Below, piece after piece: positions 34,831-46,898 of a stretch of 64,000 nucleotides of DNA (its first letter is position 1; each line of letters opens with the position of its first letter). The position numbers and the translations under genes were made by a program. The notes beneath the pieces were generated by a model. It ran no database searches. It had not been told where the DNA came from and saw nothing but the letters and a program-made list of their open reading frames with translations. This DNA is from Epiperipatus broadwayi (lineage: Eukaryota > Onychophora > Udeonychophora > Euonychophora > Peripatidae): the NCBI GenBank assembly GCA_028023455.1, contig JAQFVV010012398.1, positions 8,268,682-8,332,681 of the forward strand, in the 5' to 3' direction.

Positions 34831-36173
34831 ATTTTTTGATTAAATGTATATCTTGTTTTTACATTATATTATATGAGAATATATCCAAGACTATTTGTAG
34901 TTTCTTATATATAGAAAACACAAACTTTAAAGATTATTGTTTACTCTTTTTTTTTTATTATCACTATGATGGGCCTGGATTAGATTTTATATATGATTCA
35001 TTTATTCACTGTCAAGACCTTGCTTTATAAAATTCAATCATAAAGTAAGATAGAGGATCATATTTCTGACTATATTTAAAAAAAAATACCATGGTTTTCT
35101 ATTTAAATATTGTGATTAGATATTACCATAATTTTCAACCATTATCAATCTAAGGCAAAATGAAGGTTTCTCGAAGTTACTCTGATTCCTCGTCATACAT
35201 TTATCTCATATGTGATCTCTTTCTAGGTCATTTACAAACGTCCATTTAAAGACTTAAACTGTCATTTATTATCATTTTGTCTAGTAATGTGTTCACTCCA
35301 ACCTCATTTTAGTTTTTAATTCTTTCGATAAAGTCAATGATTCCCATTTATTATTTCACTTAGGTATTTTGTTTTTGATCTGGTCTTATATCTTTCCATA
35401 CTTCATTGGGTAGGCTAAAATATCTTAATTGCTCTTCTGTTAAGTATCTAAGTTTTAAATCCATAAGTAAGAACTGTATATTTCCTTTTAATATTAAGTT
35501 ATTTCTATCAAAACTATTTTATTCAAGTTTAATTCTATAATTAATTTTCTCCATTATATTTCCATATGTAATAATAATCTGACTAATGTATCTGTAATTA
35601 TTAATTTTTTTAATTCATAATTATCAACCTTCATTTTCTTCTTCTGAAAAAATTCATTGAATATTATTAGCATTTATTGTTAGACATACTTTTTTTGCTT
35701 TCATTTGATAACTAATGCAATATTTTCTAAAGCTCTGAAAGCATTATTTGCAACAGGAACTACATCATTTTCAAAATCTAGATGACTTAAATAATCTTTA
35801 TTTATTTTTTCTTCCTCATCATATCATTTTAAGTCCCAAAATATTTATTGTAAAACTGCTGTAAAAAGTTTTGGAGATATGAAATTTTTCTATTCTACAC
35901 GAGCCCAATGTTAATCTTAATATTATCATGTAATTTAATGATATTCATTAGAATATAAATATATACTGTGTCTGTTATTGTAATTATCCAATACTTTACT
36001 TGCAGAAGAAAATCTTGTAGCATTAAATGAGTTTTTATAATATACAAATCCAAAATATTTGTATAATTTCTCTCATACTTGGATGTGATCCACTATGCTA
36101 AAAACACTCTTAATACCATGTTATTCTTTTGGTGGTTAAAATCCAAAATTATTTATAAATGAGTTATAATTAG

Positions 36174-36507
36174 ATTAAACCACTAGACCTCACATGATGA
36201 CCATTTCTTAGGTTTACAAATCTGTTTACACAGAGGCTAAAATCTCTATACAGTAGCACCACCAATGCAAGCCAGAGTGATCAATGGAGGCAAGAAGGTT
36301 TGTACATAAAATTTCTATCTAGATCTTAGACTATGTTCAGTGCTTTCAGATCTAAGGCTCCTCACCGATGAAAGCCACAAGCTGGAAATTAGTCTGGGGA
36401 TATTGGATGAACCACTAGATAGGGATTTTATGCACAAACCTTCTTGCATCCATTGATTATTCTGACTTGTATTGGTGACACTTCTGTATGGAGAGTTTAG
36501 CTTCTGT
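36174..36507. mobile_element. Hairpin element inserted in the LINE, flanked by a 13-bp direct repeat
   Basis: The 13-base sequence GAGTTATAATTAG stands on both sides (36161-36173 and 36508-36520). Inside, about 100-base arms (about 36227-36325 and 36405-36507) are inverted copies: ACAAACCTTCTTGC on the right matches GCAAGAAGGTTTGT on the left. The termini read ACAGAAGCTAAA (minus strand, right) and ACAGAGGCTAAA (plus strand, left arm). The left arm stops about 50 bases inside the direct repeat, so the exact ends are uncertain. The host sequence is the reverse-transcriptase part of a dead LINE, which dates the insertion after that element. Confidence 0.75.
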
Positions 36508-36809
36508 GAGTTATAATTAGCTTTTAAAAGATTTTGTATAATATTGGCAAAAGACTGACAGGTCTGTAATTGTTAATTTCTTTATCACTTTCTTTAAATA
36601 TTAATATTGCTAAGTCCAATCATCTAGTACATCTTTATCATTTAGATATGTGGTACATAATTTTAACAATAATATTTCTATTTATTCACTTGCTTCTTAA
36701 ATTTCATTATTTTCTGAGTTTTTCCTTTTATAGAATTAATTGCACATTTCATTTCTGCTATTAAAATATTGGGCAATTCTGAAGATGTAATAACAAAAAA
36801 GTTACTTTG

Positions 36810-37036
<227 letters not shown>

Positions 37037-38240
37037 TATATATAATTCTTTATAAAACTCTTTGATTTCATTCATAATGTCATCACTCTTTTTTGGTTTA
37101 TTACAAAAATGTTTTCTTCTAACACCATGATATTGTTTACACTTATGAGATTTTTATGCTCTTCTATAGCTTTCCTCCTTTTTCTATAGCATTTTACAAA
37201 ACTTTAGACATTCAATTTTTCTTAAATCATTTTTTAAAATATTCATTTTCTTTCTTTTCTTCATATTCTTTTCTCTGAGTAATAGAAAATGTACTAGTAA
37301 AATGCTGTTTTTTGTACAAGCTATCTTTCTTGCTATTCTGAATAATATAATAGTTTTGTTCTTATTGATTTTATTTAAATTATAAACCATTAATTTTAAA
37401 TTCTAGTTTAGATTTATTGAAGTATTTCTCTAAGTTAGAAATATCAGCTGTTAGTATTAGCAATTTAATAGTTTTTGTTCCTCTAGTCTTGCATTATCAC
37501 TTTATTTTACATTTCACTATTGATGATCACTCCCTTTTTTGAATCAGTTAAGGTGATTATAATTATGAAATACATATTTTCTGTTGGTCAAATATATAAT
37601 CAGTTTTACTGTATATGTCCATTTTTGTTTAGAATTTTTCTCAGAGAAAGGTTTCATAATATATAGTTTTTTGTGAACCCTACAAGCCTGTGTCCCCACT
37701 CATTTCTTTTACCATAAACAAATTTACCCGCAGCACTTTCATCTTTCAGTCATCTACCAATTCTTGCATTAAAATCACCCATGTCAATTTTAAAAATATT
37801 GATTTAATTAAAGCCATTTTATATATACATATAAAAAAACTCTTTTTATTCATTACAATAAAAACTCATTGGGGCATAAACCTGAATTGCATTTAGTATT
37901 TTCCATCAATTTGAATAACTAATCTTGCAACTCTTTCTGATGTATAATCAATCTCTACAATGTTATTATTTCACTTTTAGTTAAAAATGTATCCTATTCC
38001 ACTTGTGTCCAATTTGTGTGCCTTTATAGTAATATATATATATATACATTTTGTGAATCATTTGTCCCTTCACCTTTTTTTTCTAACTTTATAAAGTCAA
38101 TCCAACGATGTACCATTTAATATTAAACAATTCTTCCAATTTATACAATCTTCTTTCACTCTAAAGTCATTTGAAGTTGTAAGTTTACAAATTAAAACTC
38201 ATCATTAAACAGCATCTTGAATTCACAATCCGGACATTCT

Positions 38241-39278
38241 TAATCCCCTATGCCTTAATTGGTAATTACTGCCTTGACAGAAATTTATGGTCCCCTGAGA
38301 ATAAGAGCCATAATCTATTTTTGTCAGTTATTATTGTAAAAATATATTATAAATGAAGTTTTTTCACAAATACATTCATTTTGCCTTCAATTAAATTCAA
38401 CTTATATTTCTATTATGAATTACAAGGCAAGTGAAAAAAAGACCATAAGGAGGTAAATAGTCAATAACCTTAATATGTTAATTCAGATAAATTGTAATGA
38501 GAAGAATTTATGGAGCATTAGGAATTTGTCTTGTTTGTTTCCTTGATAGTATTAACAAGGAATTAAATGTTCTCTTTTCAGTTAGCAACAAACAATTGCA
38601 TGTACTTTTTATTTTTTGTAAACTTGAATTTGTTTGTGATCAAACATATATATATATATGAAAATAATTCCAGTGGATACTGCTATCTGAAATAAATCTC
38701 GAATCACCTCAAACATTAAGAAATTTTTAGCTATGCCTCTGTGAAAAAATGTATTAGAGTCCACATTTCAAAACAGCCAGGCCAAAAAATATATACGACA
38801 TATTATCCAGATTCATCTGAATATACTGACATTTTATAGTTTGAGTGGGTCACATTATGCATCAATGGGTAATGGATATTATTATAAAAAACATTTTAAA
38901 GGCACTATAAATATTGATATATAACAAGATAAAAGGTTCAACCAATAAAAAACAAAAGCAGAAAATTTTTATAAAAGTGAGAGTTAGATCATAATATATT
39001 TTAAAAATCTGAACTGATTAATGAGTTTTTAAAAAATCCAAATGAAAGGTAGTTTATAAATTATTGATACAATCTGGTCTTTTAAAAACTCATTGACTTC
39101 TCTTATCTTGCTTTAGTAGAGAGTATTATATCTGGAGAGGATCCTGATGTTTGAGATGTACTACATTATGATAAGTATTCATAGTGATGGAATGAGAGAG
39201 CAGATGATGATGAGTGCTGCTTAGTTGCATCAGCGGGTTCATCTCTCCTAGCACTAAGGCAATATTAGTTTATACCCA
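38241..39278. other. AT-rich stretch between LINE and hAT regions
   Basis: No gene was recognised. A small inverted repeat (AATGAGTTTTTAAAA against TTTTAAAAACTCATT, about 39021 and 39077) is the only structure noticed. Confidence 0.45.
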
Positions 39279-39459
39279 CATATGAGATCTACAAAATTTC
39301 ACATGAAATTTCATAAAATTCATGAATCTCAAGAGGGATTTAATACTTATGCTTTAATAGAATATTCCAAAGCCTAATTACTCAAACTCTCTTGAAGCTA
39401 ATGGACTTTATAAAATTTAATGTGTAATTGTGGAATCTCATATGTGGATGTTAGGAGAA
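39279..39459. mobile_element. 180-bp inverted-repeat element (MITE-like)
   Basis: It starts CCACATATGAGAT and ends with the exact inverse, ATCTCATATGTGG. The pairing continues with mismatches over about 65 bases per arm (about 39279-39342 and 39388-39459). A related half-copy lies at 34735-34830. No coding capacity and no clear target duplication were seen. Confidence 0.75.
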
Positions 39460-39530
39460 ATGAATATTGTAATCAGTTTTGACCTGCCAAATTTATTATT
39501 TAATTCTTTGAACTGTCAAGCTCACATATC

Positions 39531-42500
39531 CAGGTGTGGATTTAAGGTGATTGGAGCGATTGAGCCCAATCGGGCTCCGCACTTGAAGGGGCCCCACATC
39601 ACCACCGAAATTAACAAAAAGTTATTTTTCGAAATTTAAAGCAAATTGCTTTTGGCAATAAAGGATAAATTATAAATTACTCAAATAATTAAAAATATAT
39701 TTATTTTAAGTTCGCATTGATGGATGAGATTTATTATTGTGTTTATTATAATATATATACATTATAATATAGAAAACGGATACCCGTAAGTGTCGTTTTT
39801 GACTAACATTTAATTAATCGGATAGTACTATCTTCTCTCTCAATTATTCTATTCTATATGCGTCTTACTCGGTGCACTCACATTCGTTTTTTGGCATTAG
39901 TCATTGTTGCGCTGCGCTCGCTATTAAGTAGATGTGGCTACTATCAAATGTCAATTGTTTATTGCATTTGCAGTTCTCTATTCTTCTAATCGTTTTAATT
40001 ATTAGTGTCATATTTTGTGACTATAATTACTAATTGTTAAAAAAGGTAAGTACTAATTATATTACATAATATTTATTAACAAGAAATTATATTTAAAATT
40101 AAAAATTTAAGTATATTTTGTGATTAAAAATGGATTTAATTTTATCATTAGATGTCGAATCCACTGAAACGAGAAAGAGATGTGGGAAGAAAATATAAAA
40201 GTGGTAGTCTAAAAAAGAAATGAAGTGAGTGCAAAAAGGAAAATCGAAAGTGAAAAACTCAGAGGTGCTTTGAACAAATTTTTAAAAATAGATAATGCTG
40301 ACAAAGGTGAAGAAGAAGAAAATGACAAAAATGAAGAAGAAAATGATGATAAAGATGAAGAAGAACAGGTAAAAAGTAAACAAGAAACACAATTACACAG
40401 ACCAGAACCAGAAGAAGCAAATATTGGAATGAAAATGGAAAAACTGAATATAACTGATGATCCCGCTTCTTGGTCCAAAATTATTACTCAACAAATAAGA
40501 GATTATTTAGTTAAAAAAGGTCCTACAAAAATTATCTTAAATGAGTTTCCATGCCAAGAGGATGGAACACACTTTTCAAAAGTGCATCTGAAAAGAAAGC
40601 TTACGAATGGTGAAATAATAAACCATCCTTGGATAATATATTCTGAATCAGAAGACAGAATATTTTGTTTTTATTGTCGGTTATTCAGTATGGGTGACTC
40701 GATTGCACTAGCCACTGTAGGATTTAATAACTGGCCAAATATATATAATAGATTAGCCACACATGAAAAATCAAAAAATCATTTGGTAGCTATGTTAAAA
40801 TGTACAGAGCTTCAAAAAAGACTTTCTGCTGAGCAAACAATAGATAATGTTCAACAGAAGTTGTTGAACCAAGAAAAAGTTCGTTTGTATAAGATATTTG
40901 AAAGATTATTTTCTGTAGTTCAGTTTTTAGCTGAATGAAATATCGCATTTAGAGGATCCATCGAAAACCTAGATGATGCATGAAATGGAAATTTTCTAAG
41001 AATACTTGAATTACTTGAAAAATTTGATGCAGTAATGCAGGATCATATACAAAGAATCACCACAAAACAAATACACCAAAGTTATTTAAGCAAAACAATA
41101 CAAAATGAAATAATAAACTTAATAGGCAACAAATTAAAAAATAAAATTATTGATAGAATAAAATATGGAAAATATTTTGCTGTGATTCTGGATTGTACTC
41201 CAGATGTCAGTCATCAAGAACAAATGTCTCTTAGCAACAGAGATGTTTCAGATGGAACATTACCAGGCTCGAATATCACTATATATGAACAATTTATCAA
41301 ATTTATACATGTAGAGAGCAGCACAGGAGAAAATCTATTTTTTGTATTAAAGAAAGAAATTCAAAGTTTAGGGCTTGACATCAACAATATAAGAGGGCAA
41401 GGATATGACAATGGTTCAAACATGAAGGGTAAAGTCTCCAGTATTCAAGATAGACTCTTAAAAGAAAATCCAAGGACATTTTTTACTCCTTGCATTTGTC
41501 ACAATTATAATCTAGTATTGGGAGATGTAGCAAAAATTTTCCCAGAAGCTTTAACCTTCTTTGGTATTCTCCAATGCCTATATGTTTTGTTTTTGGCATC
41601 TTCAAAAAAATGGTTAGTACTTCTCAAATATGTAAAAGAACTTACTGTGAAGCCTCTTTGTGATACCAGGTGGGAATGTTGGATTCAAAGCATAAAAGCA
41701 GAGAGATACCAAATAGGTGAATTTTATGATGCTCTTTTCGAAATATCAGAAATTTCCGAAGGTCCACAAATTAAAAGCGAGACAGAATCCCTTGGAAATG
41801 CAATGAAAGACTATAAATTTTTAGTACCACTGGTTTTTTAGTACAATTTACTGTTCCAAGTCAATTATGTAAGCAAGGAACTTCAAAGTAAATCTGTAGA
41901 TGTATCCATTGCACTTTCTTCATTTGAAAAACTTTTAAAATGGTTAAGCGACTACAGAAATACTGGATTCGAACAAGTTTTAGTTCAAGCAAAAACTCTT
42001 GCAGAAGATTTGGAAATATCTACAAAATTTTGAAATAAAAGGCTTCGGAAAAGAAAAAAAACATTTCAATTATGAATGCGATGATGAACCTATTGTAGAT
42101 CCGATAAATGCATACAAGATATCTTTTTTTAATTTTGTTTTAGATAAAGCTACAGAATCACTAAAAGATCATTTTGAACAATTGAAAAATCATAATGACT
42201 TATTTGGGTTTCTGGAAAAATTTCAAAATATGGAAAAAGAAGCACTTCAAAAACATGCAGCTAAATTAGAAATTTCTCTAACAGATTCTAGGTTCACAGA
42301 AAATGATGCACTAATAGTGAAGGAAGCTGATATAGATGGAAAAATGTTAGTTGAAGAAATGGAAGCTTTAAAATCTATCCTTCCATCAGAATTTTTTGAA
42401 AATCCATTTAAAATGTTCAAATTTTTATCGGAAAATGATAGAGCAATGGCATTTCCAAACTTGTTTATTGCTCTCCGAATATATTTAACAATTCCAGTGA

Positions 42501-42892
42501 GCGTTGCTTCTGGAGAGAGATCATTTTCCAGGCTAAAACTAATAAAAAACTATCTGAGATCGACAATGAATCAGGATAGATTAAATAGTTTAGCAATTAT
42601 GTCGATTGAAAGTGAAGAAGCAAGGAAATTGGATTTTCAAACTATTTTAGAAGAATTTACAGAACAAAAACTTAGAAATATGTAAATTCATATATTCATA
42701 TTCAATGATGTAAATTTATATTCAATAAAATGGAATTGTTTTTGTATTTTGTGCATTTTTATTTTTTAATGTATGTAGAAGTTTACCTAGCTTATGATCC
42801 ATGATATTTGATTTATATATATATTGAATTTGCATTTTATTTAAATATTTAATATATAGCGCTCCTCGCAAAAAAAATCCAATCGGGCCCTG
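39531..42892 (+). mobile_element. Complete hAT DNA transposon (3.36 kb) with 8-bp target duplication
   Basis: The 8-bp sequence CACATATC flanks the element exactly (39523-39530 and 42893-42900). The left end begins CAGGTGTGGATTTAAGG. The right end, read on the minus strand, begins CAGGGCCCGATTGGATTT, so the termini are imperfect inverted repeats sharing CAGG and TGGATTT. Both ends carry a CAATCGGGC motif close to the terminus. A single transposase gene lies inside. An 8-bp duplication and CAG-type ends are diagnostic of hAT. The ends differ from those of the MITE at 33581, so this element is not the direct parent of that MITE. Confidence 0.93.
40152..42685 (+). pseudogene. hAT transposase (TTF zinc finger / DUF4371 / C-terminal dimerisation), broken
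   Basis: The apparent start codon is ATG 40152, directly after a TATCATTAG acceptor. A matching AAAAG|GTAAGT donor at 40045/40046 suggests a 106-bp 5'-UTR intron. After a shift near 40220 the main frame runs from about 40225. It gives a Lys/Glu/Asp-rich N-terminus, then a TTF-type zinc finger (FCFYCRLFS, then THEKSKNHL at about residues 145-185). The catalytic region contains VILDCTPD and GQGYDNGSNMKGK. The end carries the hAT dimerisation signature VSVASGERSFSRLKLIKNYL. Inactivating changes are in-frame stops at 40936 (TGA), 40981 (TGA), 41839 (TAG) and 42031 (TGA), plus a one-base shift at an A8 run (42054-42061). The coding sequence is otherwise well preserved, so inactivation is fairly recent. 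It is of the ZMYM1-like/hAT-5 type. Confidence 0.93.
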
Positions 42893-42900
42893 CACATATC

Positions 42901-44096
42901 AACGCAATTATTCAATTCTTCAAATTTCTTATTTGACTAATCAAATTTAGTATGAATTATCTTTAGAAAGTCCTGATACACAGTGAATTAAATGAATAAG
43001 AAGTAATTATTGCATTATTAAATAATATTTTTTTACTAACATTTCCTCAGCAAACAACTGTAGACAGTTGAAAATCTGAAAATATAATATCTCAAAACTA
43101 CTAAAAAAAATTCAGTTACAATTATCATTTTGCAAAGTGCCTACAATTCCTATATTTATTCGATAGTAAGATTTATTGACAAAATACATTATATAATTAA
43201 AATAACAATTTACAATTAAACTATCAAAATGTTCAGCACATTGGAATAAAACTACCAATTATTCATATCAATTTAAAAGAAATGACAAAAGTATAATTAC
43301 AATTGAACTTTCTATTCCAAGTTATACCAAAAAAAATCATTATTATTTTTATTTTACATGTTCTGATATTAAATATATGACAATAATCTCAAGTAATTTG
43401 TTTCTATTTGAGCCCATACTTTGGAATGCCAATTTCTGTAATGGTATAAATTATTAGAAGTCAATAAGAGGATGTGGAATTGATCAACTGATCTATAACA
43501 TTGAATGCCATTTCTCTAAGGGAATAATTTTTTTTGGTTTATCATGCCCCATGAATTGGAGAAACCAATTCCTGTAATGGAATTAATTAGAATATAACCT
43601 ACTATGTTTGGATATCAATTTTGTAACATAATCAATATTATTATTTTAGATAAATGATTTAATGCAAATGACATATTAGAGTATCAATTTCTATAACGGT
43701 ATAAAGATATTAAAATGATAATCTATTAATAAATAAATGTCTTAACACTTTCAGATACCAAATTTTATAATGATATATAAAACTAAATAAATAATTTTCT
43801 TCATAATAGTTAAAATACCAAATTGTATTAGTATGAAGTATCTATAAACTAATGATTAAATAGATATAAGTTATAAAAGTTTAAATAATGTTGAGCACCA
43901 ATTTATATCAATTTAAACTAAAATAAATATATTAGCTTAATCAATGATTATTTAATAAAACATTACTTTAAGTTTAACTAATTATTTATTCATCATGTTT
44001 AATAAAATGTAACTGATGAAATGCTAAATTATACAATAAATTATTAAAATATATATGTAAGAATAAAGAAAATGTTGACTTTAATTAAACAAGTAA
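42901..44096. other. AT-rich stretch without recognised genes
   Basis: Nothing coding was recognised. The phrase (A)CCAATT(T/C)(C/T)TGTAATGG recurs with variation at about 43431, 43566 and 43689, which suggests degenerate tandem or dispersed short repeats with about 130-base spacing. Confidence 0.4.
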
Positions 44097-44690
44097 TATG
44101 CCTAAATGTGCTAAAATTGGTAAAGCTAAGTACAAGTTTGTAATATTAATTGGCTGAGTGCTTTTGTGAAGTTTATCTTCTCATAATCATAGCAAATGAT
44201 GATGGAATATGTATGTGACAAATATTTAAATATACACAAAGTGGATTGGAAAGTCCAATTTTGGAGAGGGAAAAGCATGCTTCTTTTCAGTTTATAGTGT
44301 AAGTATTGTTAGCTATAAGCCATGCTTGTTTGATTTTACATTTAGAGTCAAGGAGTTCTATGCATGCAATTGCCATATGTTTGAATTGTCTTCTGTTTCT
44401 ATTGCATGTATAGAATGCTATGTCTCTAAACTAAAATCAAAGAAGCATGGGTTATAACTAACAACACCTACGCTATAAACTAAAAAGGAACCATGCTTTT
44501 CCCTCTCCAAAAACAGTCTTCCTAATTCATTTTGCATATAATATTTGTCCCCTATATAGTCAATCATGTTCACATAACCACTCATTTGCTATGATTATGA
44601 GAAGACATATTTTCTCAAATGCACTCAGCCAATTAATATTATGATTTATATTTAGATTTATAATTTCCTTTGTAGCACATTTAGACATAT
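44097..44690. mobile_element. 0.6-kb giant hairpin / foldback element
   Basis: The left arm (44097-44370) and right arm (44401-44690) are inverted copies, separated by only 30 bases. Shared blocks include ATTAATTGGCTGAGTGC, TTCTCATAATCATAGCAAAT, TGGAGAGGGAAAAGCATG and AGTTTATAG(T/C)GTA. The right arm has a small extra segment near its ACAAATATT block. The outermost shared block is CCTAAATGTGCTA on the left against TAGCACATTTAGAC on the right. No open frame is present. A transcript of either strand would fold into a hairpin of about 275 bp. It could be a foldback MITE or a source of hairpin-derived small RNAs. No clear target duplication was found. Confidence 0.88.
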
Positions 44691-45980
44691 AAAATTAGTA
44701 TGTATTTATTCAATATTTGGCTAACTAATACTTAATATTCAAATAAATTATGTAGAGACTCTCCAAAGGTAATATTAAAATATAATTTAATAATTAGACT
44801 CTAAATAATCACAAAATCCAATTTTAATAAATAAATTGAAAGTATATTTAATATAATAAATAAATAAATAAATATATATACTGTACACTGAATGGGGGTT
44901 GTGTAGAAAAAGGGGTCTTCTACTTTCCAGCCAGCCTGGAACATGAGAACTGGGCATGAATCTAAGTCACTAGCACAGCACACAAAAACAGAGTAGATAG
45001 GAGCAAATCAAAAGGGTAAATCTGACTCATTAACTCAGCATAGCATAGAGCATAAGAATTGAGTAGGTTAGGTTACAATACATTAACCCTAAATCCTTTA
45101 CAATCAAAACATTAAACATAACACATAAACTAAGCTAATCTAGCTTTAACTATACTATAAAAGTTTATAAAACTAAGGGACATATGTTCTATCTGCAATA
45201 ATATAAGATAATTAACAATCAGGAAGATATCTATTCAGGGAATAATCATGAGGTTAACAAAATTAAATAAATGGCTAACGAATGAAGATATAAAAGATTG
45301 AAAAATTAATGAAAAGCAATTAATAATTAATTATTATAAATAAATGATAAATAAGCCTAAAGAATGGAAAGATGAAAATGAAAATTTCTTAAGATAATGA
45401 ATGGTTAATTTTATAATGAAATATAAATCAATAAAGGAGGAATAGATTATGATAATCAAATAAAATAAAATGATGACAAAGATAAAAGGAAATATGGACG
45501 AAGATGAATTATTACAGTGATGATGACAATAAGGAATATGATTATGAAATATTATTTTGATGTTGTAAAAGCATTGGATTCTAAATTTAAATAATCAAAG
45601 AATGGGTTTAAATATTTAGATGTATATTAGTCAATAAGAATAATAAGAAGAAGAGATTCAGATAATGTATACATGATGAATTAATAATTAAAATTTAACA
45701 AGTAAAATCGAAATTTCAAATTATTCATCAATGATTTCTCAGGGTTGACATGAAATTTAGAATTCAACAGTTCATAATGCATATCCAGATCAGCAAGAGG
45801 GATTTTACTGCTATTCAGATATAGAAAATTTAAAATAAATCAGACAAAAAGGAATTACAAAAAAAAAAATTTCTAACTCATTTAACTAATGATAATAAAG
45901 ATAAAACTCTAATTTTATTATAACTTAACAGACCTATAATGATAATGTAGATATAACAATCATATTAATAATCAGATAAT
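44691..45980. other. AT-rich stretch without recognised genes
   Basis: A GC-richer island at 44890-44990 (a minus frame of 60 codons starting at 44983) resembles nothing I can name. The rest is purine-rich, AT-biased non-coding DNA. Confidence 0.4.
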
Positions 45981-46898
45981 CTACAAGAAGATACTATGCA
46001 ATTGAGAGTGCATTGATATCTTTTGATGGGCATCTGTACTGATGTTAAACTGAATGTTTTTGTCTTTATTATTTGTGTTATCAGCTTTATTATTTGAGTT
46101 AAGGCTAGGAAAATTTGATTTGAATATATTTTCTGCAATTTGTAATTCTATCACTCGGTTCTGGTTTTTAGATTTGGTGCGGTTCATATCGAAATTTCCG
46201 GTGTTTGATTCAGGAGATGAATTTCAGTGATAATGTTGTTGTGATGATTTAATTCCAATTGACTGTGGCTGGAACAATGTTTTATTATTTGCTTCTGCAT
46301 TATTGTACTCCAAAAGTTGATCTAAATCAGTATTTTGATCTAGAACCTTTTCGTTATGGTGATCGGAGGCTGCTTCCGGTACAGCACCACCAGCACTATT
46401 AAAATTTTTAGAGTTTCTCGTAATGATTTTCTGAACTCAGTTTACTGTTTGTGGTAAATTATTTTTAGTGTTCTTATTTTGTTTTTGATTGTTTTTATTT
46501 ATATTTCCATGGGATGGATTAAAATTAATGTTTTCAAGGGAGTCGGAGTTTATTTTTGATTTTTTAAAGTTTACGGATAAATCGGTAATAGCATTAAATT
46601 TACTTGAATTTTCTATCGCTTCAATTTTTTGTTCATAATCCATTGAGGTTTTTTCTTGCTTTTTTGTACTATTATTTATAGTTTTGGGACTGACTAAACC
46701 TGTTTTATTATTATCAAATGATTTATAATGTCTATATTTGTTTTTCACTTCATCTAGATGAAGGCTTGTAGAAAGCTTAGCCAAGAATTTGTTAATGCTA
46801 CTGTCACTATGTGATCTAGTAATTGGACATGCCTTGTAGTTTTCATTTCTTAGTAATTTTAATGCACTACTCATTTTGTAAAATTTGGTTAAATACAA
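45981..46898 (-). pseudogene. Broken 300-codon reading frame, unidentified (Asn/Ser/Lys-rich)
   Basis: One minus-strand frame stays open from 46898 down to 45981, interrupted only by two TGA codons (46437-46439 and about 46230). A run of over 300 codons with two stops is far from random at this base composition, so it is a decayed or interrupted coding sequence. The first ATG in good context is at 46874 (MSSALKLLRNENYKACP). The protein is hydrophilic, with no membrane segment and no cysteine cluster. It has Asn/Gln/Ser-rich low complexity and a polar helix-like EYNNAEANNK part. It could be the ORF1/gag protein of a retroelement or an exon of a host regulatory protein. I recognise no family. 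Both stops being TGA would fit decay of CGA or TGG codons. Confidence 0.5.

Noticed and set aside
40209-40478. 89-codon Ser/Phe-rich minus-strand frame
   Set aside because: It is the antisense of the acidic N-terminal part of the hAT transposase.
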